Source of the DNA: Mycobacterium gordonae
GTDB lineage: Bacteria; Actinomycetota; Actinomycetes; Mycobacteriales; Mycobacteriaceae
NCBI RefSeq assembly: GCF_017086405.1
Contig: NZ_CP070973.1
Coordinates: 3,318,739 to 3,382,738, forward strand
DNA: 64,000 bases
Direction: 5' to 3'
Position numbers and translations under genes: made by a program. This document shows positions 16,152 through 28,733 of this stretch, piece after piece. The notes under the pieces are model-generated. The model was not told where the DNA came from. It was given only the letters and a program-made list of their open reading frames with translations, and ran no database searches. The first letter of the stretch is position 1, and each line of letters opens with the position of its first letter.

Positions 16152-19100
16152 GTGAGCACCCAAGACGAGCTCATTGCCGCCCTGCGGAGATCACTCAAGG
16201 AGAACGAGCGGCTCAAGCGCGAGAATCGCGACTACCTATCCCGGGCGACCGAGCCAATTGCGTTGGTCGGCATGGGCTGCCGGTATCCGGGTGGAGTCGA
16301 GACCCCGGAAGACCTGTGGGAGATGGTGGCCGCCGGTCGCGATGTGGTCACCGAGTTCCCCGCGGACCGCGGCTGGGACCTGGCAGAGTTGTACGACGCC
16401 GATCCGGACGCGGCAGGCAAGTCCTACACCCGCTCCGGAGGTTTTCTGACCGATGTCGCGGGATTCGACGCGCAGTTCTTCGGGATCGCGCCCAGTGAGG
16501 TGCTGGCGATGGACCCCCAGCAGCGGTTGCTGCTCGAAGTGTCGTGGGAAGCGTTGGAGCGCAGTGGAATTGATCCGCTGACCCTGCGCGGTTCGGCGAC
16601 CGGCGTGTTCGCCGGCATATTCCACGGCTCGTATGGCGGCCAGGGCCGGGTGCCCGGCGACCTGGAGCGTTACGGCTTGCGCGGTTCGACGCTGAGTGTG
16701 GCGTCCGGTCGGGTTGCCTACGTGCTGGGCCTGGAAGGTCCGGCGGTGTCGGTGGATACGGCGTGTTCGTCATCATTGGTGGCACTGCACCTGGCGGTGC
16801 AGTCACTACGATCGGGGGAGTGTGACCTGGCACTGGTCGGCGGCGTGACGGTGATGGCCACCCCGGCCATGTTCATCGAATTCAGCCGGCAGCGCGCACT
16901 TTCGGCGGACGGTCGGTGCAAAGCCTACGCAGGTGCCGCCGACGGGACCGCCTTCTCCGAGGGTGCCGGTGCTCTGGTCGTGGAGCGGTTGGCCGATGCG
17001 CAACGGTTGGGACATCCGGTGCTGGCCGTGGTTAGAGGCTCGGCGGTCAACCAGGACGGCGCTTCCAATGGCCTGGCCACCCCCCACGGTCCATCCCAAC
17101 AGCGGGTCATTCGCGCCGCATTGGCCAATGCCCGGCTCACCACCGCGGACGTTGACGTCGTCGAAGGCCACGGGACCGGCACCACGCTCGGCGATCCCAT
17201 TGAGGCACAAGCTATCTTGGCGACCTACGGCCAGGATCGCGATGAGCCGCTGTGGCTGGGTTCGATCAAGTCGAACATGGCTCACACGTCGGCAGCGGCG
17301 GGAGTCGCGGGCGTCATGAAGATGACGATGGCGATGCGGCATGCGGTGCTGCCCAAGACGTTGCATGTCGACGTGCCGACCCCGCATGTCGATTGGTCGG
17401 CGGGTGCGGTGTCGTTGTTGACCGAACAGCGACCCTGGCCGCAGCGCGCACGTCCACGCCGGGCCGCGGTGTCGTCGTTCGGGATCAGCGGCACCAACGC
17501 GCACGTGATTCTGGAGCAGTTTCCGGACGTGGATGATCACCCACCCGAGCCTGATGAGCGCGTGGTGCCGTGGGTGCTGTCCGCTCGATCGGCGGACGCG
17601 CTAGTCAACCAAGCCCGGCGCTTGCTGGCGCGGGTCCAGGCCGGCGACGCGCGCCCGCTCGACGTGGGCTGGTCACTGGTGAGCACCCGATCGCTGTTCG
17701 ACCACCGCGCGGTGGTGGTGGCCGCCGATGCCGCCGAGTTCAGCGACGGGCTCGCCCTCCTGGCGGCCGGCGAGGTCGGTCCCGGCGTGGTGACCGGCCG
17801 CGCCGCCAGGGTGGGCAAGACGGTGTACGTGTTTCCAGGCCAGGGCTCGCAGTGGATCGGCATGGGACTCGAACTACTGGACAGCTCGGCGGTATTTGCT
17901 GACCACCTGCAGCGCTGTGACAAGGCACTGCGGGAACACGTGGACTGGTCGCTGCTCGACGTCATCCGGTCAGCGCCCGGCGCGCCCGGTCTCGACCGGG
18001 TGGATGTGGTGCAACCGGCCCTCTGGGCCATCATGGTTTCGCTCGCCGAACTGTGGCGTTCCCTCGGGGTCCCACCACACGCGGTCATAGGCCATTCGCA
18101 GGGTGAGATCGCCGCCGCCTATGTGGCCGGTGCCCTCTCTTTGGAAGATGCCGCCACGGTGGTGGCGCAGCGCAGCCGGCTGCTGGTGCAACTGTCCGGC
18201 GCCGGTGGCATGGCGTCGCTGGCGCTCAGCCTGGACCGCGCCAAGGAACTGTTGACAGCCTGGGCCGGCCGGTTGAATATCGCTGCCGTCAACGGAGTTT
18301 CGTCGATCGTTGTGTCCGGCGAGGTGGATGCCGTGGCCGAACTGGTCAGCCGATGCGAGGCGGAGAACGTCCGCGCACGCCGGATCGATGTCGACTACGC
18401 GTCACACTCGTTCCACGTCGAGGCCATCCGTGACGATCTCATCGCTGCCGTCAAGGGCATCACACCACGTTCGTCGTCGGTGGCGTTCTACTCGACGGTG
18501 ACCGGCGCGATACTGGACACCGCCGCACTCGACGCCGACTACTGGTATCAGAACATCAGTGGGACAGTGCAATTCGAAAGTGCCGTGCGCGCGGCGTTCG
18601 ACGCCGGCCATCAGGTCTTCATCGAATCGAGTCCGCACCCGGTATTGATCGGGGGCATTGAGGAGACGCTCGGCGCCGAGCGGTCGGTGATTATCCCGTC
18701 GTTGGGCCGCAACGACGGCGGGTTGCAACGGTTCTGGCAGTCAGCGGCTCAGGCCCAGGTGGCGGGCGTGGCAGTGGACTGGTCCACGGTGTTCCAGGGA
18801 GCCCACCGAGTCCCGCTGCCCACCTACGGATTCGTACGGCGCCGGTACTGGCTGACCGAGTCTGGCGACGGAGATGTGCGCCGCGCCGGATTGGTTGGCG
18901 CCGCGCACGACCTGCTGGGTGCGGTGGTGCAGCGGCCCGATTCCGGCGGTGTGGTGTTGACGGGCAACCTCTCGCGGTCGGCCCAGCGGTGGCTGGCCGA
19001 TCACGGCGTGGCCGGCAGCGTCCTGTTCCCCGGCGCTGGATTCGTCGAACTCGCTCTGCGGGCCGGCGACGAGGTCGGTTGCCCGGTGGTGCGGGAGCTG

Positions 19101-22100
19101 ACGTTGTCGACGCCGTTGCCGTTGCCCGAGGTGGGCGCGGTACGCGTGCAGGTAGTGGTGGGAGCCCCCGACGACGCCGGGTATCGAGAGATCGCGGTGT
19201 ATGCCGATGGTCCCGAATCGGAGTGGACGCTGCACGCCACGGGATCTCTGGGGACCGATACACCGGCACCGCAGGCGGACCTGTCGGTGTGGCCGCCTGT
19301 CGGTGCGACGGCCGTCGATCTGGCTGGCGCTTATCAGCGATTGGCCGCCCGGGGCTATCAGTACGGCCCGGCTTTCCTTGGGCTGCAGGCGATGTGGCAG
19401 TCGGCTGATCACATCTTCGCGGAAATCGCATTGCCCGACGGACTGACCACCACCGGATTCGGCATCCATCCGGCGCTGTTGGACGCGGCGCTGCATGCGC
19501 TGGGACTAGCGGATGCACCGAACGCCACGGTGCTGCCGTTCTCCTGGCAGGGTGTGTCGCTGCACGCCACTGACGCCGCTCGGCTGCGGGTCCGGATCAC
19601 CCGGGTGGGCACCGATTCGGTGGCTCTGGACTTGGCCGACGCGTGGGGACTTCCGGTACTGACGGTGCGGGACTTGGCGTTTCGCCCGGTCGCTGCCCAG
19701 CCTCCCGCGGTGGGCGGGCGTGGCGACGCCGGCCTGTTCGAGATCGACTGGACACCCATCGTCGCGCCGACCGGCGACGGTACCTCACCGAGGGTGTGGC
19801 AGGTGGCGCGCGACGGTGAGCCCCCGACATCGGTGTATGCGGCGACGCACGCAGCGCTGCGCCGGCTGCAATCCTGGTTGGCAGGTGAGGACGGCGGAGT
19901 TTTGGTGGTGCAAACCCGCGGCGCTGTCGGGTTGGCAGGCGAAGACGTGTCGGACTTGGCCGGTGCGGCGGTGTGGGGTCTGGTGCGATCGGCTCAGGCC
20001 GAACATCCCGGTCGATTGCTGCTGCTGGATTCCGACGGATCACTGGACGCCGCCGAGCTAATCGGTTGCGCTGAGGCGCAATTGGTGGTGCGCCGCGGGG
20101 TCGCCTACCGGGCCCGGCTGAAGCCGTGCGAATCGTCGACGCTGGAGTTGCCCGCGGGCCAGGAGGCGTGGCATCTGGTCACCGGGGGTGGAGGCACGCT
20201 GGACGACGTGCGGGTCGGCCCGTATCAACGGGTGGAGCTCGCCCCTGGACAGGTGCGGGTCGCCGTGGCAGCAGTCGGGGTGAACTTTCGGGATGTCCTG
20301 GTGGCGTTGGGCATGTATCCCGGAGGTGGCGAGCTCGGCGCCGAGGGCGCCGGTGTGGTGGTGGAAGTGGGTCCGGGGATCTCCGATGTGGCCGTCGGTG
20401 ACGCGGTGCTCGGCTTGCTGGGTGTGGTCGGTCCGGAGGCGGTGGTCGATCGGCGATTGGTGACCGCGGTGCCGGCCGGCTGGTCGCTGCCCCAGGCCGC
20501 CGGCGTCCCGGTAGTGTTTCTGACGGCGCTGTACGGATTGTCGGTACTGGGCGCGGCCAAGGCCGGCGAGCGGGTATTGGTGCATGCGGCCACCGGCGGA
20601 GTGGGGATGGCGGCGGTGCAGCTCGCCCGGCATTGGGGCTTGGAGGTTTTCGGCACCGCCAGCAGTGGCAAGTGGGAAACGCTACGGGCGATGGGGTTTG
20701 ACGACGAGCACATCGCTGACTCGCGGACGCTGGAGTTCGAGGAGAAGTTTCGGGCGGTTACCGGCGGCGCCGGAGTCGACCTGGTGCTCAACTCACTGGC
20801 CGGTGAGTTCATCGACGCCTCGCTGCGGCTGCTGGCCCCGGGCGGTCGCTTCATCGAGATGGGGAAGACCGATCTTCGCGCACCCCAGGACTTGGCAGCC
20901 CGCGAAATCCATTACCGGGCATTCGATCTGATCGAGGCCGGTCCGGACCTCACGGCGCGGATGCTGACCGATCTGATGACCTTGTTCGCGACGGCAGAGC
21001 TGGCGCCGTTGCCGTTCAAGACTTTTGACGTGCAGCGGGTTCGCCAGGCGTATCGGTTTGTCAGCCAGGCCCGGCACACGGGAAAGGTGGTGCTGACCAT
21101 CGACCCGCTCGCCACCGGCACCGCGTTGATCACCGGTGGCACCGGAATGGCCGGCGCGGCACTGGCCCGGCACCTCGTTTTCCGCTACCGGGTGCCCAGC
21201 ATTGTGCTGGTGAGCCGTTCCGGTGCTCAGGCCCCGGAGACCTCGCAGTTGGTCGGAGAGTTACAAGCGTGCGGCGCGCAGGTGTCGGTGCTCTCGTGCG
21301 ACGTGGCCGATCGTGAAGCGGTTTCGGCGTTGCTGGCGCAGCTGCCGCAACAGTTTCCGTTGCAGGCGGTGATTCACGCAGCCGGCATTCTCGACGACAG
21401 CTTGATCGAGACGCTGACCCCCGAGCGATTGGACGCGGTGCTGCGGGCCAAGGTGGACGGAGCCTGGAATCTGCACGAACTCACGCGGGATCTCGATTTG
21501 TCTGCCTTCGTGGTGTTCTCGTCGATGGCCGGCATCTTGGGCACCCCAGGCCAGGGAAATTACGCGGCGGCCAACAGCTTCCTGGACGGGCTGGCCGAAC
21601 ACCGCCGGGTGCGGGGCTTGCCGGCCACGTCGGTGGCATGGGGGCTGTGGGAACAGGCCAGTGCGATGACGCGCCATCTCGGTGAGCGTGACAAGGCCCG
21701 GATGGGCCGGGTCGGTCTTGCCACGCTGTCGACCGGCCAAGCGCTGGCGTTGTTCGACGCCGCCCTACGGGCCGATTCCGCCGTCGTGACCGCCACCCGC
21801 TTGGACGCCGCCGCGCTGAGCGAAGATGCTCCCGCGCTGCTCAGTGAGCTGGTGCACCGCCCGATGCGAAGGACCGTGGAGGCGACGGGCGTATCGACAA
21901 CGGGCCTGACCGCGCGACTTTCCGGACTCACCGCCGAACAGCGCCGCCGTGAACTCGTCGACATGGTGTGCAGCAATGCCGCAACGGTGCTCGGCCGCTC
22001 GGGCACCGCCGACATCAGCGCTCAGCGCGCCTTCCAAGAGATGGGTTTTGACTCGCTGACGGCGGTCGAGCTGCGCAACCGGCTGAAAACCGCGACCGGA

Positions 22101-22412
22101 CTGACGCTCTCGCCGACGCTGATCTTCGATTACCCCAGCCCTGATGCGCTGGCCGCACATCTCGACACCCGCCTGTCCGCCCCCGTGTCGCAAGCAGACC
22201 CCGCGGCGCGCTTCGACGACATCACCCGTGAGCTCGACGACCTTGTGCGGCAGCGTGATTGGCAGCCCGAAGAACGGGCGAGGTTGGCTCACCGGCTACG
22301 CGACATCATGGCCGACCTGGCCCTCGATGACGACCTCGCCGCCGCCAGTGAAAGCGAGCTTTTCGCCATTCTCGACGAAGAGCTCGGATCCGACGAAGAA
22401 CTCGAATCCTGA
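16152..22412 (+). CDS. pks7: Type I polyketide synthase, KS-AT-DH-ER-KR-ACP, methylmalonyl-type AT (Pks7-like)
   Basis: This 2086-residue single module has a fully reducing domain set. The N-terminal docking helix contains [23 protein letters not shown] (about 33-460) has Cys205, His340 and His378; the last motif reads NMAH rather than the usual NLGH. AT (about 555-850) has Ser649 in GHSQGE. Its RVDVVQ and YASH (749-752) motifs predict methylmalonyl-CoA. DH (about 920-1180) has His951 and Asp1111. ER (about 1345-1640) has [13 protein letters not shown] (about 1655-1835) has Tyr1804 and an LDD motif (B-type). ACP carries Ser1968 in GFDSL. The C-terminus ends in a docking tail ([12 protein letters not shown]). 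The GTG start is five bases after pks10. It is likely to pass its chain to the next gene product. Confidence 0.93.
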   Translation: MSTQDELIAALRRSLKENERLKRENRDYLSRATEPIALVGMGCRYPGGVETPEDLWEMVAAGRDVVTEFPADRGWDLAELYDADPDAAGKSYTRSGGFLTDVAGFDAQFFGIAPSEVLAMDPQQRLLLEVSWEALERSGIDPLTLRGSATGVFAGIFHGSYGGQGRVPGDLERYGLRGSTLSVASGRVAYVLGLEGPAVSVDTACSSSLVALHLAVQSLRSGECDLALVGGVTVMATPAMFIEFSRQRALSADGRCKAYAGAADGTAFSEGAGALVVERLADAQRLGHPVLAVVRGSAVNQDGASNGLATPHGPSQQRVIRAALANARLTTADVDVVEGHGTGTTLGDPIEAQAILATYGQDRDEPLWLGSIKSNMAHTSAAAGVAGVMKMTMAMRHAVLPKTLHVDVPTPHVDWSAGAVSLLTEQRPWPQRARPRRAAVSSFGISGTNAHVILEQFPDVDDHPPEPDERVVPWVLSARSADALVNQARRLLARVQAGDARPLDVGWSLVSTRSLFDHRAVVVAADAAEFSDGLALLAAGEVGPGVVTGRAARVGKTVYVFPGQGSQWIGMGLELLDSSAVFADHLQRCDKALREHVDWSLLDVIRSAPGAPGLDRVDVVQPALWAIMVSLAELWRSLGVPPHAVIGHSQGEIAAAYVAGALSLEDAATVVAQRSRLLVQLSGAGGMASLALSLDRAKELLTAWAGRLNIAAVNGVSSIVVSGEVDAVAELVSRCEAENVRARRIDVDYASHSFHVEAIRDDLIAAVKGITPRSSSVAFYSTVTGAILDTAALDADYWYQNISGTVQFESAVRAAFDAGHQVFIESSPHPVLIGGIEETLGAERSVIIPSLGRNDGGLQRFWQSAAQAQVAGVAVDWSTVFQGAHRVPLPTYGFVRRRYWLTESGDGDVRRAGLVGAAHDLLGAVVQRPDSGGVVLTGNLSRSAQRWLADHGVAGSVLFPGAGFVELALRAGDEVGCPVVRELTLSTPLPLPEVGAVRVQVVVGAPDDAGYREIAVYADGPESEWTLHATGSLGTDTPAPQADLSVWPPVGATAVDLAGAYQRLAARGYQYGPAFLGLQAMWQSADHIFAEIALPDGLTTTGFGIHPALLDAALHALGLADAPNATVLPFSWQGVSLHATDAARLRVRITRVGTDSVALDLADAWGLPVLTVRDLAFRPVAAQPPAVGGRGDAGLFEIDWTPIVAPTGDGTSPRVWQVARDGEPPTSVYAATHAALRRLQSWLAGEDGGVLVVQTRGAVGLAGEDVSDLAGAAVWGLVRSAQAEHPGRLLLLDSDGSLDAAELIGCAEAQLVVRRGVAYRARLKPCESSTLELPAGQEAWHLVTGGGGTLDDVRVGPYQRVELAPGQVRVAVAAVGVNFRDVLVALGMYPGGGELGAEGAGVVVEVGPGISDVAVGDAVLGLLGVVGPEAVVDRRLVTAVPAGWSLPQAAGVPVVFLTALYGLSVLGAAKAGERVLVHAATGGVGMAAVQLARHWGLEVFGTASSGKWETLRAMGFDDEHIADSRTLEFEEKFRAVTGGAGVDLVLNSLAGEFIDASLRLLAPGGRFIEMGKTDLRAPQDLAAREIHYRAFDLIEAGPDLTARMLTDLMTLFATAELAPLPFKTFDVQRVRQAYRFVSQARHTGKVVLTIDPLATGTALITGGTGMAGAALARHLVFRYRVPSIVLVSRSGAQAPETSQLVGELQACGAQVSVLSCDVADREAVSALLAQLPQQFPLQAVIHAAGILDDSLIETLTPERLDAVLRAKVDGAWNLHELTRDLDLSAFVVFSSMAGILGTPGQGNYAAANSFLDGLAEHRRVRGLPATSVAWGLWEQASAMTRHLGERDKARMGRVGLATLSTGQALALFDAALRADSAVVTATRLDAAALSEDAPALLSELVHRPMRRTVEATGVSTTGLTARLSGLTAEQRRRELVDMVCSNAATVLGRSGTADISAQRAFQEMGFDSLTAVELRNRLKTATGLTLSPTLIFDYPSPDALAAHLDTRLSAPVSQADPAARFDDITRELDDLVRQRDWQPEERARLAHRLRDIMADLALDDDLAAASESELFAILDEELGSDEELES

Positions 22413-22429
22413 GAATCCAAGGAACATCA

Positions 22430-25400
22430 GTGGACGCCACCAAGCAGGTTGACTACCTGAAGCGCCTCACCGCCGATCTGCGCCGCACCCGTCGTCGCCT
22501 GGCCGAGCTGGAGGACAAGCTCTCCGAGCCGGTCGCCGTGGTGGGTATGAGTTGCCGCTATCCCGGTGGTGTGGATTCGCCGGAAGCGTTGTGGCAGTTA
22601 TTGATCGATGGTCGCGATGGTGTGTCCGACTTTCCGGCGGACCGGGGCTGGGACATCGACGGAATGTATGACCCCGATCCGGATGCGCTCGGCAAGACCT
22701 ACACGCGCCGGGGCAGCTTCCTGTGCGACGCCGGTGACTTCGATGCCGGATTCTTCGGCATCGGACCCAATGAGGCTCTCGCGATGGATCCGCAGCAGCG
22801 TGTGCTGCTCGAGGTCTCGTGGGAGGCGTTGGAGCGCGCGGGCATCGATCCGGCCACGTTGCGAGGCACCGCAACCGGGGTATTCGCCGGGGTGATCCAC
22901 GCCGGCTACGGCGGTGAAGTCAAGGGCGAGTTGGAAGGTTACGGCCTGACCGGGTCCACGCTGAGTGTGGCGTCGGGTCGGGTGGCCTACGTGCTGGGGT
23001 TGGAGGGCCCGGCGTTATCGGTGGATACGGCGTGCTCGTCCTCACTGGTGGCGCTGCATCTGGCCGCGCAGTCGCTGCGTTCCGGCGAATGCGATCTGGC
23101 GCTGGTGGGTGGGGTGACGGTGATGGCCACCCCCGGGGGATTCGTGGAATTCAGCCGGCAGCGGGCGTTGGCCGCCGACGGTCGCTGCAAGGCGTATGCG
23201 GCCGGGGCAGACGGCACCTCGTGGGCCGAAGGAGCGGGCGTGCTGGTGGTGGAGCGGCTGGCCGATGCGCAACGGCTGGGTCACGAGGTGCTGGCGGTGG
23301 TGCGCGGGTCGGCGGTGAATCAGGACGGCGCCTCCAACGGCCTGACCGCGCCGAACGGACCGTCGCAGCAGCGGGTGATCCGGGCAGCGTTGGCCAGCGC
23401 GCGTCTGCGGGTAGCCGACGTCGATGTGGTCGAAGGTCACGGAACCGGCACCATGTTAGGCGATCCGATTGAGGCGCAGGCGATCTTGGCGACCTATGGC
23501 CAGGACCGGGAAGAGCCGCTCTGGCTGGGATCGATCAAGTCCAATCTCGGTCACTCGTCGGCGGCGGCCGGGGTGGCCGGCGTGATCAAGATGATCCTGG
23601 CCATGCAGCACGGGGTGATGCCGAAAACGCTGCACGTGGATGCGCCGACCCCGCACGTGGACTGGTCGGCGGGCGCGGTGTCGTTGCTGACCGCGTCGCG
23701 GCCCTGGGCGGTGCCCGGACGGCCACGGCGGGCCGGAGTGTCTTCGTTCGGGATCAGCGGCACCAACGCCCATGTCATCCTCGAGCAGGCTCCGGCGCCG
23801 GAAGTCGTTGCGGTAGAACCGCACACCGGTCCTGTTCCCTGGGTGCTGTCGGCACGGTCGCCGGCCGCCCTGGCCAATCAGGCGGAGCGGTTGGCGGCGT
23901 GCATGCGCTCCAATCCCGACCTGCGTCCGTTGGACGTGGGCTGGTCATTGGTGAGCACACGGTCGCTGTTCGAGCACCGTGCCGTGGTGGTGGGCACCGA
24001 CCGCGCGCAATTCCTCGAGGCGCTAGCCGGGGTGGCCGCAGGCGAGCCGGCCGGACAAGTCGCCGTGGGCCGCACCCGTTCGGTGGGTCAGACGGTATTC
24101 GTGTTCCCCGGCCAGGGCGCGCAGTATCTCGACATGGGCCGTGCGCTCTATGAGCGGTTCCCTGTTTTCGCCAAGGCCTTCGACGCGGCGACCGATGCGA
24201 TGAACGGGCACCTCAGAATGCCGTTGCAGCAGGTGGTCTGGGGCGCCGACGCGGCGCTGCTGGAAAGCACGGAGTTCGCCCAGCCGGCATTGTTCGCCGT
24301 GGAGGTGGCATTGGCGGCACTGCTGCAGTCCTGGGGGGTGCTGCCGGACCTGGTGCTCGGACATTCGGTTGGTGAGATCGCGGCCGCACACGTGGCGGGC
24401 GTGTTCTCACTCGAGGATGCGGCGCGACTGGTCGCGGCCCGCGGCCGCTTGATGGCCGGGCTACCGGCCGGTGGCGTCATGGTCGCGGTGGCGGCTACGG
24501 AGACGGAGGCGGTCGCCGAGCTGCGTCCCGGCGCCGCCGTCGCAGCAGTGAATGCTTCCGACTCGGTGGTGATTTCGGGTGAGCAGAAAGCCGTTGAGGC
24601 GACAGTGCAGGCGCTGGCTGCCGGTGGCCGGCGCGTGCACCGGCTGGCTGTCTCCCACGCGTTCCATTCGGCGTTGATGGAACCCATGCTCACCGAGTTC
24701 GCGGCGGCCCTTGCCGGGATGGTCGGGTCAGAACCGCGGATCAGCCTGGTGTCCAACGTGACCGGTCAACTGGCCGGCCCCGGCTACGGCTCCGCCGGCT
24801 ACTGGGCCGAGCACGTGCGTCAACCCGTGCGCTTCGCCGACAGCGTGCGACTGGCGGAGTCGTTGGGCGCCAAAGTGTTCATCGAAGTTGGGCCCAGCGG
24901 CGGACTGATGGCGTTGGTCGAGCGGTCGCTTGCCGTTGAGCCGGTATCGGCCACCTTGATGGCCAAAGACCGTGCCGAGGTCGACTCGCTGCTGATGGCG
25001 CTCGGCCGGTTGTCCACCGCCGGCGTAGCCGTGCAATGGTGCGAGGCGTTCGCCGGTCTGGGAGCTCAACGAGTTGCCTTGCCGACCTACGGGTTCGACC
25101 GCCAGCACTTCTGGCTGGCGGAGCTGGGGGTGGGGCCGACCCAGTTGGCCACCGTCGGTCTAGCCGGAAGCGGCCATCCGCTGCTCGGTGTCGTGGTGGA
25201 ACGGCCGGACGTCGGTGGTGTGGTGTTGAGCGGCGCGCTCTCGCCCGCGGTTCAGGGCTGGCTGGCCGATCACGTCGTCGGCGGGGTGCCGCTCTTTCCG
25301 GGTGCCGGTTTCGTCGAACTGGTGTTGCGGGCCGGCGACGAGGCCGGCGCCCCGGTCATCGAGGAGCTGACTCTGCTGGCACCCTTGGTGCTACCGGCCA

Positions 25401-28400
25401 CCGGTGGCGTCCCGGTGCAGGTCGTCGTTGCGGCCGCGGACGACACCGGACGACACGGCGTCTGGGTCTACTCGGCTGCCACGGGCGGTGATTCGTGGTT
25501 GTTGCACGCCGAGGGCGTCCTGGGGCCCGGCGGCATCCGCGGCGGGGCGGATTTGTCGGCGTGGCCTCCGGTTGGCGCGAAGCCGGTCGACGTTTCGGGT
25601 GTGTACGAGCAGCTGGCCGGGCGCGGCTACGGTTACGGGCGGGCGTTCCAGGGTGTGCGGGCGGTGTGGCGGCGTGGGCGGGAGGTTTACGCCGAAGTGG
25701 CCGCGCCCGAAGGTGTGAACGTGCGGCGCTTCGGAATTCACCCTGCCGTACTGGATGCGGCATTGCACCCCTGGGGATTCGTTGAGGGGGGCGATCGGTT
25801 GGCGTTGCCGTTCTCCTGGCAAGGGGTGACACTGCACGCCGCGGGTTCGGCACGGCTGCGAGTTCGGCTGGCGCCCACCGGCGCGGGCTCGGTGTCGGTC
25901 GAGCTGGCCGATTCCGCGGGTCTGCCGGTGTTGTCCGTGCGTGAGTTGGTGGTCCGGGAGGTTTCCGAGCAGGCGTTGCTGGCTGCGGCGCCGGTGGGCG
26001 CGAAACCGGGCGGCGGACTACTCGAAGTGGTGTGGAAGTCGTTGCAGCACGACGGTGCGGATCCCGTTGGAGTGAAGGCGATCTGGGCGCTGCGTTCCGA
26101 TGCCCAGCTGCCCGAGGCGGTGTCCGGTGCCGTCCACGAGGCGGTGCGGGTACTGCGGGATCATCTCGGCTCTGACGGGGTGCTGGCCGTCGTGACGCGC
26201 GGCGCGGTAGCGCCGGTCAACGAGGCGGTGTCGGATTTGGCGGGCGCGGCGGTGTGGGGCCTGGTGCGCTCCGCTCAGGCCGAGCATCCGGGGCGGATCG
26301 TGTTGATCGATTCCGATGATTCGCTCTCGGTCGAGGAGGCGCTGCGGCATCGGGAGCCACAACTAGTGGTGCGGTCGGGCACGGTTTACGGCGCCCGACT
26401 GGTGCGCGCGTCGTCGTCGGTGCTGGAGCTGCCGGAAGGCATGTGGCGGTTGGCCGCCGGCCCCGGCGGCACGTTGGAGGAGCTGGCCGCCCGGCGTTGC
26501 GAGCGGCCGGAATTGGGCCCTGGGCAGGTCCGGGTGGCCGTCGGGGCGGTAGGCGTCAATTTCCGCGATGTGATGCTCGCACTGGGCATGTATCCCGGGT
26601 CCGGGGACCTGGGCGTCGAAGGTGCCGGGGTGGTGGTTGAGGTCGGCGCCGGCGTGACCGAATTGACGGTCGGCGACGCCGTCATGGGCCAATTGGGTGC
26701 GGCGGCTTCCGAAGCGGTCGTGGATCAGCGGATAGTGACCGCGGTGCCGGCGGGTTGGTCGTTGGCCACCGCCGCCAGCGTGCCGGTGGTGTTCCTGACG
26801 GCGCTGTACGGCCTGTCGGTGCTGGGTCGACTCCGGGCCGGGGAGCGGGTGCTGATCCATGCCGGCGCCGGAGGGGTGGGCATGGCTGCGATCCAGTTGG
26901 CGCGACACTGGGGGTGTGACGTTTTCGCCACGGCCAGCCGTGGCAAATGGGATGCGTTGCGGGCCATGGGTTTCGACGATGAACACATCGGTGATTCCCG
27001 GACGCTGGAGTTCGAGGACAAGTTCCGGGCGGTCACGCGCGGCGCGGGGATGGACGTGGTGCTCAACTCGCTGGCCGGCGAGTTCCTGGACGCGTCGTTG
27101 CGGCTGACCGCCGCCGGCGGGCGTTTCCTCGAGATGGGCAAGACCGATGTACGCGACGCGCAAACCGTCGCCGAACAGCACCGCGGGGTTCGCTACCAGG
27201 CATTCGATCTGTTCGAGGCCGGACCGGATTTGATGGCGTCCATGTATGCCGAAGTCTTGGGCTTGATGGGCAACGGCTCGCTGAAACCGTTGCCCATCAC
27301 GGCTTTCGATGTGCGACGCGTGCGGCAGGCGTACCGATTCGTCAGCCAGGCCCGCCACATCGGCAAGGTGGTGCTGACCGTGCCGAACGGTCCTGCCGGA
27401 GCGCAGTCGCCGCTGACCGGCGCCTCCGTCGTGATCAGCGGCGGTACCGGTATGGCCGGCGCGGCGGTGGCCCGCCATCTGGTGGACCGCTACGGAGTTG
27501 CGCACGTGGTGCTGGTGAGCCGGTCCGGCCTGCGGGCCGACGGTGCCGGTGAACTGGTGGCCGGTCTGCAACAGGCCGGGGCGCAGGTGACGGTCGCAGA
27601 GTGCGACATCACCGACCGGGCCGCGGTGGCCGCAATGCTCAAGCAGATCCCGGACCACTTGCCCGTCAAGGGAGTGTTCCATGCAGCCGGTGTCACCGAT
27701 GACACCGTCATCACCTCGCTGACGCCCGAGCGGCTCGACGCGGTCTTGCGCGTCAAAGTGGACGGTGCGTGGAATCTGCATGACCTCACCCGCGATGCGA
27801 ATCTCGCTGCTTTCGTGACGTTCTCGTCGCTCGCCGGCATTGTGGGCAGTCCGGGTCAGGGCAACTACGCCGCAGCCAACGCCTTCCTGGACGGCCTGGC
27901 CGGCTATCGTCGCGCACAAGGCCTGCCAGCGAATTCGATCGCCTGGGGCTTGTGGGAAGAGTCGAGCGCGCTGACCCGCCACCTCGGTGAACGGGACCTT
28001 GCCCGGATGAGGCAGGTCGGCTTGTCGCCCCTACCCACCGAGCAGGCGCTCGCGCTGCTCGATGCCGTCCTGCTGGCCGACCAGCCGGTGGCTGTCGGCG
28101 CCCGACTGAACACCGCCGCGCTGACCAGCGAGGCTGAGCTGCCGCCGTTGTGGCATGACCTGGTCACCCGCCCGACCCGTCGAGTGGTCGATTCCGCCGA
28201 CACCTCCGCCGCGGCCGGCGGCATCGTGGAGCGCCTGCACACGCTACCGCCCGAACAACGTCAGCGCGCGCTGACGGAGTTGATATCGACAAGTGCGGCA
28301 ACGGTTTTAGGGCATAGTAGTGCCGTCGAGATCGACGGCCAGAAGGCCTTCCAGGAACTCGGATTCGACTCGCTGACCGCTGTGGAGTTACGCAACCGCC

Positions 28401-28726
28401 TCAAGGCCGCGACCGGCCTCACGCTCTCGCCCACCCTCATTTTCGACTACCCGACCCCGGCCGCACTGGCCGCGTATCTTGCGGGACAACTGGCCACCAG
28501 TGCGCCACCTCCCAGCGAGCAACCGAACCTGTTGGCCCGCTTCAACGACATCAGCGACGAACTCGACACCCTGGTCCACCAGCCCGAGTGGACCGCCGAA
28601 GAGCGGACTCAGATCACCACCCGGCTGCGCGGGCTCATCGCCGAGCTGACCGACACCGCCGGGGACGACACGACCACCGCCAAGAGTGGGCTGCAGGCCC
28701 TCCTCGACGACGACTTCACCCCGTAG
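22430..28726 (+). CDS. pks8: Type I polyketide synthase, KS-AT-DH-ER-KR-ACP, malonyl-type AT (uninterrupted Pks8-Pks17)
   Basis: This is a second complete reducing module of 2098 residues, with a GTG start six bases after AAGGA. The N-terminal docking helix contains [23 protein letters not shown] has Cys202. AT has Ser646 and the malonyl-type motifs TEFAQ and HAFH (743-746). DH has His948. ER begins around residue 1345, with GVNFRD at 1375 and [11 protein letters not shown] near 1475. KR has [14 protein letters not shown] near 1667 and Tyr1813. ACP carries Ser1981 in GFDSL. From memory, M. tuberculosis carries this as two genes, Pks8 (about 1602 residues) and Pks17 (about 502); here the frame is continuous across the expected break near 27236. 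The C-terminal tail (LQALLDDDF) resembles a docking segment. Confidence 0.93.
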   Translation: MDATKQVDYLKRLTADLRRTRRRLAELEDKLSEPVAVVGMSCRYPGGVDSPEALWQLLIDGRDGVSDFPADRGWDIDGMYDPDPDALGKTYTRRGSFLCDAGDFDAGFFGIGPNEALAMDPQQRVLLEVSWEALERAGIDPATLRGTATGVFAGVIHAGYGGEVKGELEGYGLTGSTLSVASGRVAYVLGLEGPALSVDTACSSSLVALHLAAQSLRSGECDLALVGGVTVMATPGGFVEFSRQRALAADGRCKAYAAGADGTSWAEGAGVLVVERLADAQRLGHEVLAVVRGSAVNQDGASNGLTAPNGPSQQRVIRAALASARLRVADVDVVEGHGTGTMLGDPIEAQAILATYGQDREEPLWLGSIKSNLGHSSAAAGVAGVIKMILAMQHGVMPKTLHVDAPTPHVDWSAGAVSLLTASRPWAVPGRPRRAGVSSFGISGTNAHVILEQAPAPEVVAVEPHTGPVPWVLSARSPAALANQAERLAACMRSNPDLRPLDVGWSLVSTRSLFEHRAVVVGTDRAQFLEALAGVAAGEPAGQVAVGRTRSVGQTVFVFPGQGAQYLDMGRALYERFPVFAKAFDAATDAMNGHLRMPLQQVVWGADAALLESTEFAQPALFAVEVALAALLQSWGVLPDLVLGHSVGEIAAAHVAGVFSLEDAARLVAARGRLMAGLPAGGVMVAVAATETEAVAELRPGAAVAAVNASDSVVISGEQKAVEATVQALAAGGRRVHRLAVSHAFHSALMEPMLTEFAAALAGMVGSEPRISLVSNVTGQLAGPGYGSAGYWAEHVRQPVRFADSVRLAESLGAKVFIEVGPSGGLMALVERSLAVEPVSATLMAKDRAEVDSLLMALGRLSTAGVAVQWCEAFAGLGAQRVALPTYGFDRQHFWLAELGVGPTQLATVGLAGSGHPLLGVVVERPDVGGVVLSGALSPAVQGWLADHVVGGVPLFPGAGFVELVLRAGDEAGAPVIEELTLLAPLVLPATGGVPVQVVVAAADDTGRHGVWVYSAATGGDSWLLHAEGVLGPGGIRGGADLSAWPPVGAKPVDVSGVYEQLAGRGYGYGRAFQGVRAVWRRGREVYAEVAAPEGVNVRRFGIHPAVLDAALHPWGFVEGGDRLALPFSWQGVTLHAAGSARLRVRLAPTGAGSVSVELADSAGLPVLSVRELVVREVSEQALLAAAPVGAKPGGGLLEVVWKSLQHDGADPVGVKAIWALRSDAQLPEAVSGAVHEAVRVLRDHLGSDGVLAVVTRGAVAPVNEAVSDLAGAAVWGLVRSAQAEHPGRIVLIDSDDSLSVEEALRHREPQLVVRSGTVYGARLVRASSSVLELPEGMWRLAAGPGGTLEELAARRCERPELGPGQVRVAVGAVGVNFRDVMLALGMYPGSGDLGVEGAGVVVEVGAGVTELTVGDAVMGQLGAAASEAVVDQRIVTAVPAGWSLATAASVPVVFLTALYGLSVLGRLRAGERVLIHAGAGGVGMAAIQLARHWGCDVFATASRGKWDALRAMGFDDEHIGDSRTLEFEDKFRAVTRGAGMDVVLNSLAGEFLDASLRLTAAGGRFLEMGKTDVRDAQTVAEQHRGVRYQAFDLFEAGPDLMASMYAEVLGLMGNGSLKPLPITAFDVRRVRQAYRFVSQARHIGKVVLTVPNGPAGAQSPLTGASVVISGGTGMAGAAVARHLVDRYGVAHVVLVSRSGLRADGAGELVAGLQQAGAQVTVAECDITDRAAVAAMLKQIPDHLPVKGVFHAAGVTDDTVITSLTPERLDAVLRVKVDGAWNLHDLTRDANLAAFVTFSSLAGIVGSPGQGNYAAANAFLDGLAGYRRAQGLPANSIAWGLWEESSALTRHLGERDLARMRQVGLSPLPTEQALALLDAVLLADQPVAVGARLNTAALTSEAELPPLWHDLVTRPTRRVVDSADTSAAAGGIVERLHTLPPEQRQRALTELISTSAATVLGHSSAVEIDGQKAFQELGFDSLTAVELRNRLKAATGLTLSPTLIFDYPTPAALAAYLAGQLATSAPPPSEQPNLLARFNDISDELDTLVHQPEWTAEERTQITTRLRGLIAELTDTAGDDTTTAKSGLQALLDDDFTP

Positions 28727-28733
28727 GGCCGCC

